Assembly (NCBI GenBank): GCA_030068075.1
Contig: CM057826.1
Coordinates: 115,840,746-115,904,745 of the forward strand
DNA length: 64,000 nucleotides
Direction: 5' to 3'
From: Paguma larvata
Lineage: Eukaryota; Chordata; Mammalia; Carnivora; Viverridae
The notes below the pieces were generated by a model. That model did not search any database and was not told the origin of the DNA. It worked only from the letters and a program-made list of their open reading frames with translations. The number at the start of each line of letters is the position of its first letter. Positions within the stretch are counted from its first letter, which is position 1. Position numbers and translations under genes: made by a program. Below are positions 41,746-52,590 of this stretch, one piece after another.

Positions 41746-41751
41746 AAGCCA

Positions 41752-42122
41752 AAGCTGTGGTCTGAACCATTCTATCTCCTACCCCCCAAATTCATACGCT
41801 GAAATCCTAATATCTAAGGTGGTGGTATTAGGAGATGGGGCTTTTGGGAGGTGATGAGGTCATGAGGGTAGATCCCTCATGAATGGGATTAGTGCCCTTT
41901 AAAAGGGGGGCCCAGAGAGAGCTTCCTAGCCCCTTTTGTCATGTGAGGACACTCAAGAACTTATCAGTCTGTAATCCCCAAAAGGGCTTGCACCAGACCC
42001 TCACCATACTGGCACTGGTGATCTCAGACTTCCAGCCTCCAGAACTGTGAGAGAGAAATACCTGCTGTTTATAACCCACCCCTTCTGTGATATTCTGTGA
42101 CAGCACCCTGAACAGACTAAGA
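41752..42122 (+). mobile_element. MSTB-type LTR (ERVL-MaLR), solo
   Basis: Nearly complete: AAATTCATACGCTGAAATCC, GGTGGTATTAGGAGATGGGG, TGGGAGGTGATGAGGTCATG, TCATGAATGGGATTAGTGCC, CAGCCTCCAGAACTGTGAGA and the end CCTGAACAGACTAAGACA are all in MST order. No second copy or internal region is beside it. Confidence 0.9.
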
Positions 42123-42238
42123 CAGCCAGCAACTCAAGGGAAGAAACGGGGTAGAAAGCGTGGTGGGGAAGAAGGGAGGAAGCAAGAAAAAGTGAAAGAA
42201 GAGAGAGAGAAAATGAAGTTTTAAAATAGTTAACTTGT

Positions 42239-42358
42239 GAGGCACCTGGGTGGCTGAGTCGCTGGAGCACGTGACTCTTGATCTTGGGGTGGTGGGTTCG
42301 AGTCCCACAATGGATGGAGAGATTGCTTAAAAATAAAAACTTAAAAAAAAATTAAAGG
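42239..42358 (+). mobile_element. Older CanSINE (short type)
   Basis: Head GAGGCACCTGGGTGGCTGAG, GACTCTTGATCTTGGGGTGG, B box GGTTCGAGTCCCAC and tail AAAAATAAAAACTTAAAAAA. It has the short form without a CT-rich segment. Confidence 0.92.
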
Positions 42359-42379
42359 AGCGAACTTGCCAGCCCCTCA

Positions 42380-42470
42380 AGTGCACAGCACTGGCAAATG
42401 ACACAGCTGAGTTCTGAGCCCAGGTTCATCTGACTCCACAACACTTGCTATAAATCACTACACGCCACCA
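42380..42470 (-). mobile_element. MIR fragment
   Basis: GACACAGCTGAGTTCTGAGC, CCAGGTTCATCTGACTCC and ACAACACTTGCTATAAATCA are a reversed MIR 5' half. Confidence 0.6.
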
Positions 42471-43380
42471 CGACAGCCTCTCGGATCTTCATCCGGTCTG
42501 CAGTGGACCCGGTGTCCGGTGGGTTATGCTGTACTTGGGGCAGAGAAGTCAACTGCACAGTTAGTGAAAGGCTGTAGAGACAGAGGGAAAGAGGTGGCGG
42601 GGTAGACAAGCAGTCATCAGACGAACAGGAGAGCCACGTGGACCACCTGGGCACCAGGGGAGTTGAGAGGCACGGCTCGCATGGGCAGGGAAAGAGGAGC
42701 CCACGGGGGACAGTGGGGGCTCCCTGTACAGATGCTGGTGTGAGGACAGGATGGGGGGTGGGCTGAGGAGGGAAAGGAGGCCCTCTGGACAGGAATATCT
42801 GAGCACAGCCCAGGACAAAGCCCATTCAACAGGGCAGCTGCAGGCTTTCATTCTTGAGTGAGTGCTTCCAGAGAGAGCAGACAGCAGGAACTCGGCAGTA
42901 TGTGCGGAACCCGCGAACAGAAGACAGGCTCTTCAGTGGTTCAGATTCACCTTCCTGAACTCTAACAGCTGTAATGTGGGGTTTGTTTTATTTTTTTGTA
43001 ATATGGATGTTTTTGAGGCTGTCATTAAACAAAGAATGTTCCAATCCTAGGTTTCTCACCAAGAACCCTATACGGGGTGCTGTGCGAGACCCCTTTGTAC
43101 CAGCTCTCAAGAGCTGATTCTTAAAATTCTCAGGAAATTTCTAAGCCAGTTATCCTGTTGGTAGCCTGAAATTGCCCATGCTGGGAGTATTTACACTAGA
43201 GCAATGGGTAGAAACCATGGATTAGGGCTTTGTTTTACTCGCAGAAAGCTCAGTGTTGAACATTTAATGGCATACCACTGCCTACAGGCATTAAAGGAAA
43301 AGAAGATAGATACGAACTGAGCAAATAAGGAAAGTATAGTGATAATGTTAACTGTAAGAGCTTTTATGGGGAACGGAGTA
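42471..43380. other. Single-copy DNA, no feature seen
   Basis: 42590-42800 is G/A-rich on the plus strand, which explains the long minus-strand frames there (up to 125 codons in overlapping phases). No gene or repeat is recognised. Confidence 0.45.
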
Positions 43381-43384
43381 TGTG

Positions 43385-43585
43385 TCACAAGCTATATTAG
43401 AGGCTTCCATACATTGCCTTGCTTACTCTTAGAAAAGCCCTAGGAGTTCTTTATTTTTATCCATTTTATACATGTTGGGACTACGGGCCAAAGACGTTAG
43501 ACAATTTGCTCAAGGATACAAGCCAGTATACAGCAATCAAGGCTCCTGTCTTACAGTCCAAGCTCTGGACACCACCGCAGGGGAG
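43385..43585 (-). mobile_element. MIR SINE
   Basis: Reversed MIR: CAAGCTATATTAGAGGCTTC, CTTGCTTACTCTTAGAAAAG, TTTTATCCATTTTATACATG and CAATTTGCTCAAGGATACA. Confidence 0.75.
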
Positions 43586-43589
43586 GCGA

Positions 43590-43770
43590 TGCTGCAGAGT
43601 GGTTCAGTGAGAGGGTGCCGGAGCCAGAGCGCCTGGATGTAAACACCGCTCTGACCTCCACTGCCCGTGTGACCCGGATGGGATGCCTCATCTCTCTCTG
43701 CCTGAGTTTCCCCACATGATGACGTAGTTCCGGATACAGAGTCTGGTATTAACAATAAAGTCAGTAGCTA
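43590..43770 (+). mobile_element. MIR SINE
   Basis: Forward MIR beginning GCAGAGTGGTTCAGTGAGAG, with CTGGATGTAAACACCGCTCT, GCCCGTGTGACCCGG and CTGCCTGAGTTTCCCC. It lies back to back with the reversed MIR on its left. Confidence 0.8.
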
Positions 43771-43829
43771 TTATCTTAATTACTGACAAAGTTTGGTGAT
43801 TTCTATTTTATTTCATTTCATAAGACTGA

Positions 43830-43980
43830 CTCAAAAAACACAATGATCTCCGAAGGATACACAAGAAACTGGTTCGTTGGCCCAGGTGGGGAAGCAATCT
43901 CCTAACATGTGCTACGTGGGGGGGGCACTAATGTCTGCTGTCTCTGGGGGCGGGGGAAGGGGTGCAATGAAGCCGGTGGC
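43830..43980 (+). mobile_element. L1M fragment
   Basis: CTCCGAAGGATACACAAGAA, ACTGGTTCGTTGGCCC and TGTCTCTGGGGGCGGGGGAA resemble part of an old L1 3' UTR (the 'AAGGATACACAAGAAACTGG' region). Confidence 0.5.
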
Positions 43981-44369
43981 AGAGAAACCACAAACTGGGC
44001 TCAGCTGCTGCTTCAGGATGTTAAGATGAAGAAGTGAGGCCGCGTGATGTTCCCAGCGTAGGAAGCGGACAGGAAGCCTACAGAAGGAGTAAGTTTCTTC
44101 TTATCCCCCACTGGCCTTACAACCTCCCTGACCCTGCTGTGGGGAGAGTCTCGGCTGGGGCAGCCGCCAAAACAGAAAGGCCTGGTGCAGAGGCCCCAGC
44201 TGCAGCTTCCAAAAACGGAGCAGGAAAGTTTAGACCTGAGAGACAATAACTGAATACCTGGCACCGAGGCTTTAGCTGAGGAGCTGGGTTACCTCTGGAA
44301 TTTTATTCCATTCAAAGTATTACCTAATTTAAAAAATAAATTTAAAAGGAAAAAATACATGACAGTTGT

Positions 44370-44880
44370 CATTGAGCCTGGCTGCGGTATATGCCTGGCA
44401 CACACTGAGCTCAGTATACATTTGTTGAGTGAAAAGACACGAGCAAGTCACACAAGCGTGCATTTACAAGCATTTGTCAAAAGCCACTCTGCACTCCTGT
44501 AGATGTGAAGGAGGCACCGGCAAACAGAACACACGCAGCCCTTACCACCGTGGTGCGGGCAGGGAACAGAGTTTACACATCAACAAACAAGTTCGTTTCA
44601 AACAGGGCCAGGAGGCACGGAGGCAACAACCGTGGCCACAGCACGGTTCGCACAGGGGGCTGGTGGAGAGCCTTTCAGATGTGGTAGCGAAGTTCTCTCT
44701 AGGATGGTAACATTTAAACGGAGACCTGAAGGATGACAAAAAACCAAAATGGAAGGGCCATTGCAAAGATGTGGGGGAGGAGAGGGCTCGGTGTGCTTCA
44801 GCAGTGACTGTAACGGACCGTGCTGAGGTTGGCTGTGTGACAGCCATGGGAGCCCAGAGACAGCGAGGGCTGGGCCTGGC
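44370..44880 (-). mobile_element. L2 LINE fragment
   Basis: ATTTAAACGGAGACCTGAAG, GATGACAAAAAACC and TTGCAAAGATGTGGGGGAGG are reverse-strand L2 words, after ACAAGCATTTGTCAAAAGCC and AACAGAGTTTACACATCAAC. Moderately diverged. Confidence 0.65.
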
Positions 44881-44934
44881 TGGGCTTTGGTGTAGACTAT
44901 GGGTATGGATTTGTGTTTTATTCTAAATGCGGTT

Positions 44935-44937
<3 letters not shown>

Positions 44938-44980
<43 letters not shown>
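44938..44980. repeat. (CA)n microsatellite
   Basis: Perfect tract of about 21 CA units, long enough to be polymorphic between individuals. Confidence 0.97.
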
Positions 44981-44982
<2 letters not shown>

Positions 44983-45083
44983 CAGTATTTTTAGTAGAAG
45001 TTATGGGATCTGTATTTCTCAAAGATGACTCAGGCTGCAGGGTGGCAAACGGACCACAGTGGGTCAAGAGTGGAAGGAGGGGA

Positions 45084-45550
45084 CCGGATCTGTTTCCTGG
45101 GGCTGCTATAACACACGACCACAAACTGGGTGGCTTAAAACAACAGAAACTTATCCCCTCACAGTTCTGGAGGGCAGAAGTCCAACATCGGGGTGTCAGC
45201 GAGGCTGTGCTCCCTCTGGAGGCCCCAGGGGCAGAATCTCATCTCTTGGGCCCTGGTGGCCCCAGGCCTTCCGTGGCTTGGGGTAGCACAATGCCCTTCT
45301 CTGCTCCTGTCTTCACACCTCTTCTCTCTTTGTCTTCTCCCCGGTGCACCTGCACCTCTCCTTTTCTTATCAGGACACTTTTTGTTGGGTTTAGGTCCCA
45401 TCCAGTTACTCCAGGGTGATCTCATCTTGAGATCTTTAACCTAATTACGTTTGGAAAGACCTGTTTTTCAAATAGGCGACAGTCACAGTATCAGGGATCA
45501 GGAGTTGTTGATGTCTTTTTGGAGAAGGCCACAATTCCACCCACCACGAG
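45084..45550 (-). mobile_element. MLT1-type LTR (ERVL-MaLR)
   Basis: Reverse-oriented: GTTTCCTGGGGCTGCTATAA, CACAAACTGGGTGGCTTAAA, ACAACAGAAACTTATCCCCT, CAGTTCTGGAGGGCAGAAGT, CACCTCTTCTCTCTTTGTCT and CTCATCTTGAGATCTTTAAC. Frames of up to 138 codons in it are fortuitous. Confidence 0.88.
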
Positions 45551-45694
45551 ACCGACGAGGAGGTTCACGTGGTTAGGTAAGGGACAGTGGTGGATTAGGG
45601 CAGGAAGTGACTGCAGAGATGGAGAAAAGTAGAAGGCCTGGGTGGGTGGAGTATTAGTATTAGTATCAGTATTAGGCTTCTCCAGTGAGGAAAA

Positions 45695-46445
45695 AAGCAG
45701 TAGGATGTATATACTGAAACAGAAAAGGATTAATTATAATGGGACGCATGGATGGCTCAGTCAATTGAGCATCCAACTTTGGCTCAGGTCATGATCTCAC
45801 AGTCCATGAGTTCCAGCCCTGCCATCGGGCTCTGTGCTGACAGCTTGGAGCCTGGAGCCTACTTTGAATCTGTGTCTCTCTGTCCCTCTCCTGCTCATGC
45901 TTTCTCTCTCTCTCTCTCAAAAATAAATAAATATTTAAAAAAAATTTTTTAAAAAGGCATTAATTATATATAGAAAGGGATTAATTATAAAGAATTGGTT
46001 CAAATGATTACGGAGACTGAAACGTCCCAGGATCTTGTGCTGCCAAGCGGAGAACCGCTGTGTAGTTCCAGTCTGAGTCAGAAGGCTTGAGGGCCAGGAG
46101 AACTGCTGATGCAAATTCCAATCCTAAAGCTGAAGACAGGCTCAAGACCCAAGAAGGCCTGATGCTTTGTCTCAAACGGCTCAGAAAAACAGCATCGTCC
46201 CAGCTCATTCAGCAAGGCAAGAGGAGGTCATTCTTAACCTGGCTTTGCTGGTTCTAGTTAGGTCTTCAGGTGACTGCATGAGGCTCCTTCGCATTCAGGA
46301 AGGCGATCTGCTGTCTGTGAATTCCCATGTTAATCCCATCCAATAACGCCCGCACGGGCACACCCTGAAGGATGTGGCCAATGTCTGGCCACCCTGGGGC
46401 CCAGGCAAGGTGACAAAAAACTGACTCCCCATCACGTGTGGGGAG
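45695..46445 (+). mobile_element. LTR-like repeat split by a SINE
   Basis: GGATTAATTATAAAGAATTG, TGCTGCCAAGCGG, TGTAGTTCCAGTCTGAGTCA, GAAGGCTTGAGGGCCAGGAG, CATGTTAATCCCATCCAATA and GTCTGGCCACCCTGGGGCCC are in the order of a common mammalian LTR-type repeat. I place it as ERVL/MaLR-like without naming a family. The SINE at 45741 lies in its left part. Confidence 0.6.
45741..45956 (+). mobile_element. SINEC_Fc-type SINE
   Basis: Head GGGACGCATGGATGGCTCAG, CT-rich segment and tail AAAAATAAATAAATATTTAA. GGATTAATTATAAT (45727) and GCATTAATTATATA (45957) are the duplicated target. Confidence 0.95.
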
Positions 46446-47100
46446 GAAGGGACAGAGGAAGGGCATGAGGGGTCTCATGCTCCCGGGAGAAACACATACA
46501 GCCTAATTCAGGATCAAACGACCGAGGTGTAGATAAGAGACCTCGGGGAAGCCAAAAGCCGGTGGATGCCGCCCTGTTGGAGAAGAAAGCGGAGTCACTG
46601 CCTCGGCACGGACCTACCACTTTCTTGCAGCTTCTATCCTTCCTCATCCCTAGTAGTTCCCTGCCAAGCACTGAGGCGACTTCCTCTCGTGATGATGGAG
46701 TCCTTTTGCTATGACAACATTATCACCAAGCAAATGGACCATTGCAAAGCTGGATTTCACTGGGTACCATCTCCTCACACGGGAATGGAACCTTCGAAAT
46801 CTTTTCCTCCACATCTCCAGCTCATGCAGCACTGCTCAGGAATATGTAATTAAAATCACCCTGTCATGCTGCACAAACTCTGTGGCATTCTGATTTCAAT
46901 CTGAGTGGTGACTTCCATACCAGCGAAATGATGAGGTCTGTAACCGCGCTCAAGACCTTCCAGCTTCCCCTACCTTATTTTCTCGTGGTACTAACAGAGA
47001 AATCCACCGAGAACGTGGTATACAGATAACTCTATAGACTTCCGCCCCAAGATTTAGAAAAAAATCTTCCTCCGAAGTCTGTTCTAGGTAAAGGCGATGT
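46446..47100. other. Single-copy DNA, no feature seen
   Basis: Unassigned mixed sequence. A 95-codon and a 60-codon frame overlap in opposite directions; neither shows a domain. Confidence 0.45.
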
Positions 47101-47104
47101 TTCA

Positions 47105-47455
47105 TTATCTATTGATGTCTAACAAATTACCTCACAACTTAGTGGCTTAAACGACAAACATGTGTTCTGTTACAGTTTCTAGGGGTCAAGAACCCAGAAG
47201 CAGCTGAAACTGTGTGGTTCTGACGGAGGCTCTCTCAGTAGACTGTGGTTGAGATGCAGGCAGCAGCCTGACTGGGGACGGAGGTTGCTCTTCCGAGATG
47301 GCTCACTGACACAGCTGTTATCAGGAGACCTCCATTCCCTGCTGGCTGTTGGAAGGAGGCGTGAGGGCTTCCCTAGGGCTGTCTGAAGGTCCTCCCCACA
47401 GCACGGCAGCTGGCTTCCCCCCGGAGCACATGATCCCAGCCAGAGGAAGGGGGAA
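47105..47455 (-). mobile_element. MaLR/MLT-type LTR
   Basis: Reverse-oriented: ATCTATTGATGTCTAACAAA, CACAACTTAGTGGCTTAAAC, GTTACAGTTTCTAGGGGTCA, GACTGGGGACGGAGGTTGCT and CACAGCACGGCAGCTGGCTT. The family is uncertain. A SINE follows. Confidence 0.7.
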
Positions 47456-47465
47456 GCCACAATGT

Positions 47466-47686
47466 CTTTTTTTTTTTTTTTTTTACATTTATTTATTTTC
47501 GAGAGACATAGAGACAGAGCGTGAGCAGGGGAAGGGCAGAGAGAGAGGGAGACACAGAATCTGAAGCAGGCTCCAGGCTCTGAGCTGTCAGCACAGAGCC
47601 TGACGTGGGGCTCGAACTCACAGACCGTGAGATCATGACCTGAGCTGAAGTCGGCCGCCTAACCAACTGAGCCACCCAGGTGCCCC
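47466..47686 (-). mobile_element. SINEC_Fc-type SINE, close to consensus
   Basis: Long T-run, ACATTTATTTATTTTCGAGA, an intact body with CpGs and the head GAGCCACCCAGGTGCCCC. CCACAATGTCTTTT (47457) and CCCACGATTTCTTTT (47686) flank it. Confidence 0.96.
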
Positions 47687-48029
47687 CCACGATTTCTTTT
47701 GTGATTTGCTCTTAGAGGTCACACACCCCACCCTTTCAGCTCCATTTCATTTGTTAGAAACAACTAAGTACAACCCACACTCATAGGGAGAGAAGTTCAA
47801 CTCTACTTCTTGAAGGAAAAAGCATCAAATAACTTGTGAGCATCAGATACTCTGGGAGCTGGCATCTGACACACAGCAGGCACTAAGAAATGGTTATGGA
47901 ACAGAGAAGGATGGATCTTACAGAGCACACTTGTTCAGGGAAACTAACGGGCCACAGATGGGGATTCTCTCTCCCTCTCCCTATGAGTTCAGTGGTGAGA
48001 ACATCAATAGCAACAGCATCAACAAAACA

Positions 48030-48068
48030 TCAACAAGAAGAATGGCACCTAACATGTGCTGAGCACGC
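48030..48068 (-). mobile_element. MIR, left part of an interrupted copy
   Basis: ATGGCACCTAACATGTGCTG and AGCACGCC are the reversed MIR 3' words; the element resumes at 48170. Confidence 0.55.
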
Positions 48069-48069
48069 C

Positions 48070-48168
48070 TGAGAATATTAACATCTTGAGAACAGAAGCA
48101 TTGCCTAATTCTCCATTTTATTTCCAGCACCTAAGTAGCAGGTGCTCAATAAATATTTAGGACTGAAA
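48070..48168 (+). mobile_element. L2 3' end, about 100 bases
   Basis: CATCTTGAGAACAGAAGCAT, CTAATTCTCCATTTTATTTC, CAGCACCTAAGTAGCAGGTG and CTCAATAAATATTTAGGACT, then GAAAGAATG. It sits within a MIR. Confidence 0.75.
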
Positions 48169-48169
48169 G

Positions 48170-48310
48170 AATGCATTTTTCATTTAAATGTCATAAGAAT
48201 CTTGAGAGGTAGATACTGTTATTGCTCCCCTTCTACAGATGGGACAGCTGAGGTACAGGGAGATTAAATAATTTGCCACAGTGACACAGTTAATAGTAGT
48301 AGAGTTAATA
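48170..48310 (-). mobile_element. MIR, right part of an interrupted copy
   Basis: CATTTAAATGTCATAAGAAT, TTGCTCCCCTTCTACAGATG, GACAGCTGAGGTACAGGGAG and ATAATTTGCCACAGTGACAC complete the copy begun at 48030. Confidence 0.8.
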
Positions 48311-48430
48311 CCACCCCCACTGGCCAGAGAGAAACAGACTGACAACTTGCAGTTAGTGAACCAATACGGCTAACAACAGGGTGGCCTGGCCTAATGGAAG
48401 GAAGAGGAGGCCTGCATTAAAACAAAACAC

Positions 48431-48556
48431 TGAAGGAGCACCTGGCTGGCTCAGTCAGTACAGGATGCAACTCCTGATCTCAGGGTCATGAATTTAAGTC
48501 CCAAGCTGGGCATGGAGCCCACTTAGGAAAATTTTTTAAAATAAGGAGGAAAAAAA
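48431..48556 (+). mobile_element. Older CanSINE (short type)
   Basis: Head AAGGAGCACCTGGCTGGCTC, ACTCCTGATCTCAGGGTCAT, GAATTTAAGTCCCAAGCTGG and an A-rich tail at 48525-48560. Confidence 0.9.
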
Positions 48557-48559
48557 AAA

Positions 48560-49670
48560 AACCCTACATAATCCAAAAACCTTCATTTGGCTCAGGCATA
48601 TAGCCAGAGACATACTCTTGGAGGAGCAGCTACATTCGATCCATCTGGACTTGGCCCCAGTCTGTCACCAGGCCTGACATTCTCTGGAAGAGGTCCTCAA
48701 AGGATGGAGCCTCTGTCCTCCCAGCTATCCTGATAATCATCTCAAAGTACATCTTTAAGATTCTCTAGAAGAAGAATGTCCACACACACCTCTGGAAGCT
48801 GTGTCGCTGTTTTTAAGTCGCTTACCTTACTGAACTCTCACAACATTTGTTTTGCAAACAGCATGTTTCTTCCTGTTGCAGCCTTATGAAGAAAACATAT
48901 TCTTGAATTCGAAAAAAAAACAACTACGATCCACCCTGGAACTACTCCACGTGAGGACTAGGGGAAGGTCTGTTCCCCGACACGTGCTTGGAGGGCAAGC
49001 AGAGAGCCGCTCACGACTCGGGACAAGATCCCAGCTCATGTTCTGACTTATTAAACGTATCCAACTCTTCTGGTTTGTCAGAGCCCCCTCCTGCCAACTG
49101 CAGCAACCACAGGCGGATGCCACTGTGAACACGGCCCAGATGTGGAAGAGTGAATGAGCGTGGAAATGTCTGAAAGGCCAGCTTCAGCTTGGGACATGGC
49201 AGTTTCCAAGTAGAGACCGGGAGCCTGAAGGGTTGCAGCCACACTCTGGGTCTGACTCGGGGAGTAAAAAACAAGGCACCTATTTTTTTCTGGACTCAGT
49301 TTCCTTCTCAAGAGCTCAAACATACATGCCGGGCTCTCCTTCTCCGAGGGGAGAGGCGAACGTGCCCCAGGGAGCTCAGTCCGGCGTGGGCACAGGGACA
49401 GGCACGACCTGGCTCTGAGGAGTCCATGGGCTGAATCGGACTTGGAGACATTGTTCAATAAGAACAAGTCTTCTTCCAAACTTAAACTAGCTGCTAACTG
49501 TAAAAATCCACAAGTTTTAACAGTAAAAACAATTTCTGATAACCAAGAATTGTAACGTCAGATGGCTTGCATTTCTAATGGGAACAGTGAACTAGAGCTG
49601 AGTACTGGTTGTCACTGACTTTAGAATGGGCAGTGTCTCTTCAGACCAGTTTGCCAGTCTCTACCATTTC
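48560..49670. other. Single-copy DNA, no feature seen
   Basis: No transposon is recognised. Opposing frames of 133 codons (minus, 49078-49479) and 81 codons (plus) overlap at 49190-49430; no domain or coding signature is seen. Confidence 0.45.
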
Positions 49671-49675
49671 CTTTT

Positions 49676-49880
49676 TTAATTTTTTAAAAAATGTTTATTT
49701 CTGAGAGAGAAAGAAAGAACATGTGCATGAGCAGGGAGGGGCAGAGAGAGAGAGGGGAACCGAAGATCAAAGCAGGCTCTGCACTGACAGCAGAGAGCCT
49801 GATGTGGTGCTCGAAGTCACAAACTATGAGATCATGACCCGAGCCAAAGTTGGATGCTCAACCAACTGAGCCACCCGAGC
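49676..49880 (-). mobile_element. SINEC_Fc-type SINE, head truncated
   Basis: TTTAAAAAATGTTTATTTCT left end, body, and the head stops at GAGCCACCCGAGCG, directly against the tail of an older SINE. Confidence 0.92.
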
Positions 49881-49881
49881 G

Positions 49882-49980
49882 TAAAAAATTTTTAAGCGCT
49901 ATGCCCACTGTGGAGCTTGAACTCCCAACTCCAAGATCAAGAGTGATGGGCTCTACCAACTGAGCCAGCCAGATGTCCCA
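49882..49980 (-). mobile_element. Older CanSINE (short type)
   Basis: AAAAATTTTTAAGCGCTATG, GAGCTTGAACTCCCAACTCC and the head GAGCCAGCCAGATGTCCC. Confidence 0.87.
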
Positions 49981-49992
49981 AACATTCCTTTA

Positions 49993-50214
49993 ATTTTTTT
50001 TTTGTTGTTGTTAATGTTTATTTATTTTTGAGAGAGAAGGACAGAGTACGAGCAGGAGAGGGGTAGACAGAAAGGGAGACACAGAACCTGAAGCAGGCTC
50101 CAGGCTCCAAGCTGTCAGCACAGAGCCCAATGCTGGGCTTGAACCCATGAATCGCCAAGGTGATGACCTGAGCCAAAACTGGATGCCTAACCAACTGGGT
50201 CACCCAAGCGCCCC
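49993..50214 (-). mobile_element. SINEC_Fc-type SINE
   Basis: TTTTTTTTTTGTTGTTGTTA left end, body, head GGGTCACCCAAGCGCCCC. Confidence 0.95.
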
Positions 50215-50576
50215 TTATTCTCTTATTTTTTAAACTCTATTTCCTATTAGTAATTATGGAAATGTAATTTAAATAATTGATTTTTCAGAATATTATAATA
50301 CTCATAAGTATGTTGAAATGACAAGGTTTCCCCCTAGATTTTCGTTTTGTAAAAAACCTGCATAGTTCACTGAAGCAGAGTCTAGGGAGTACTTGCTTTG
50401 CAGGTGCCTTGAGCATATGCTTGGTCTCCCAGTTGGGTGATCCGGACTCCTACAAACTTGGGATCTGGAGCTCCTACCATGACTCGGGGTAACTGGTCAG
50501 CCCAGGGAAGTGGCAGAGCACTAGGAGAAAAGAGGGTGCACAGGGAATATGGAGCCCATACTGCATTCACTCTTTT

Positions 50577-50604
50577 TAATTTTTTTTAATGTTTACTTCT
50601 TTTT

Positions 50605-50639
<35 letters not shown>

Positions 50640-50810
50640 AAAGAGAGCGCACAAGAGCAGGAGAGGGAGAGAGAGAGACGGGACAGAGGATCCAAGGTGC
50701 ATTCAGCACGGATAGCACAGAGCCCAATGCAGGGCTTGAACCCACGAACTGCGAGATCATGACCTGAGCTGAAGTCGGACGCTTAACCAAGTGAGTCACC
50801 CAGGTGCCCC
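50577..50810 (-). mobile_element. SINEC_Fc-type SINE
   Basis: TTTTTTTAATGTTTACTTCT, a long (GA)n run at 50605-50650 and the head GAGTCACCCAGGTGCCCC. TGCATTCACTCTTTTT (50561) and TGCACTCACTCTAAAT (50811) flank it. Confidence 0.95.
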
Positions 50811-50941
50811 TGCACTCACTCTAAATCCACAGTCCAAGGAGACCTGGGCTGAACTCAAAGGGACAGGGGGACATTTTCAGTCTTTATAAAGAATTAGATT
50901 CATCCACCCCAGGTCTGTGTGACACTCAAATTTTAATCTAG

Positions 50942-51176
50942 CACAGGAGTTGGCAAACTTCAGCTTGGGAGCTGGTCATCAGTTCTTGAAAACAAAGTTT
51001 TATTGCATACATAAAGTTGTGCCCATTTATTTATATATTGTCTATGACTGCTTTCGCTCTAGGAAGGCAGCAGTGAGTAGTTTCAACAGATACTGTGTGG
51101 CAAGACTAAAATTAGGCTGGCAAACCTAAAATATTTACTATCTGCCCTTTACAGAAAAAGTTGCCAATCCCTCATC
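50942..51176 (+). mobile_element. hAT-Charlie-type DNA transposon
   Basis: CAGGAGTTGGCAAACTTCAG at the start, CAAAGTTTTATTGCATACAT, TATTGTCTATGACTGCTTTC, CCTAAAATATTTACTATCTG and the end AAAAAGTTGCCAATCCCTC. The ends are inverted repeats as in the non-autonomous element with 'CAGGGGTCGGCAAACT' termini. No transposase. Confidence 0.85.
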
Positions 51177-51805
51177 TAGCACCTTAAGTTGCAAAGAAAA
51201 AGAAAAGAGGCTCACCCAGGTTAACTCAAGCAAAGGATGTCCGTGGTCAGGACATAACCGGGAATGTGGATGCCAGGGAGAGAAGCCACAGAGAAATCAG
51301 GCCTCGGCAGAACTAAAATCGTAACTGCAGATCTTTCTTATGGGTCTATACTTCTCCCCGTCTCTTCTCTGTTCTCTTTCTACTGCCTGCTGTCCTCAAC
51401 TTACTTAGCCTTTCCTTAGCCTGCGCCTGGCTCCTCCGGCCTACCTAGACTTCTACATCACGCAATCCCAAACAGCTTTCAGCTTTGGTCCCAATTGCTA
51501 ATGGCCCTGGCTTCAAAGTTTTCTAATTCCGAACTCCCACAGAATCGATGTGACGGGCTCAGATCAGCTTTTCAGGTCTGTGACTCTGGAGATTCCCGGC
51601 CAGCCTGTGGTGGCCCCCTTCCCTTCAGTCAGAAGCCCCCTCCTGGATCCTTTTCAGGACCATGGCACAGTGTCTTATGGAGCAGAATGTGTTGTCCACT
51701 CGACAGGGATGACAGGCACAGAGCCCTCCTTTAGAAGAGAATGCAACAGGGCAGGAGCCAGAACTTAGCTAATTCAACTTGTAAGGGACCTGGTCTTGTC
51801 TTTTC
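51177..51805. other. Single-copy DNA, no feature seen
   Basis: Mixed sequence; short frames of at most 79 codons. Nothing recognised. Confidence 0.5.
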
Positions 51806-51807
51806 TT

Positions 51808-52002
51808 TCTTTTTTTAAAGTAAAGTTTATTCATTTTTGAGACAGAGAGTGTGAGTTGGGGAGGGAACGACGGAGGGGGACAGAGGATCTGAAGCAGGCT
51901 CTGTACCGACAACAGCGAGCCCGATCTGGGGCTTGAACTCATGGACCATGAGATCATGACCTGAACTGAAGTCAGACAATCAACTGAGCCACCCATGCGC
52001 CC
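51808..52002 (-). mobile_element. SINEC_Fc-type SINE
   Basis: TTTTTTTAAAGTAAAGTTTA left end and the head GAGCCACCCATGCGCCC. The duplicated target GGGACCTGGTCTTKTCTT occurs at 51784 and 52003. Confidence 0.95.
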
Positions 52003-52396
52003 TGGGACCTGGTCTTTTCTTAAAGCCAAAGAGAATTCTTCTAGCTCTCTTATTCACAACACAGACCAAAAAGCGAAAATCCAAATACTCGACATGCCTG
52101 AAAGAAGAGGAAGAGACTCCCCCTGGAGTCTGCTGATGGGGATAAGGTCAGCAAGGACCAAGCCTGTCCCAGAGAGAGACAAGTGGATCAACTACAGGAA
52201 ATGGTGGGATTTCAGACGCTTCAGCCTCTCCTGCCTGGACCAGTAGGAGAAGAAGGGGCAGAACGAAATCCAGGCTGTCAGAACTTGCCCCGATTCTGCC
52301 ACAAAGAGACTGGGTGAGGGTGTACATGTTACTGCCCACCCTCCCAGTCGCCCCGGGGCCTCAGTTCTCCCAGCGATCCAATGACTGGGTTGAATT

Positions 52397-52590
52397 AGGC
52401 CACTGGTTCTCAAACTGCCCCCTACATCCAAATCACCTAACAGGCTTATTGCAACACAGGTGACTAGGACCCACCCCCAGAGTTTCTGAGTCGGCAATGC
52501 CTGGGAGGGGGTCTGACAACTGGCATTTCCGGCAAGTTCCCAGATGATGCTGTACTGCTGACCTAGCGCCACACTTTGAGAGGCACTGGC
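52397..52590 (+). mobile_element. MER5A-type hAT-Charlie element
   Basis: CACTGGTTCTCAAACTGCCC, CAAATCACCTAACAGGCTTA, CCACCCCCAGAGTTTCTGAG, TCCCAGATGATGCTGTACTG and the inverted end ACACTTTGAGAGGCACTGG. Non-autonomous, full length. Confidence 0.9.

Noticed and set aside
44598..45124. Minus-strand frames with Cys-Val repeats
   Set aside because: They are translations of the (CA)n tract at 44938-44980.
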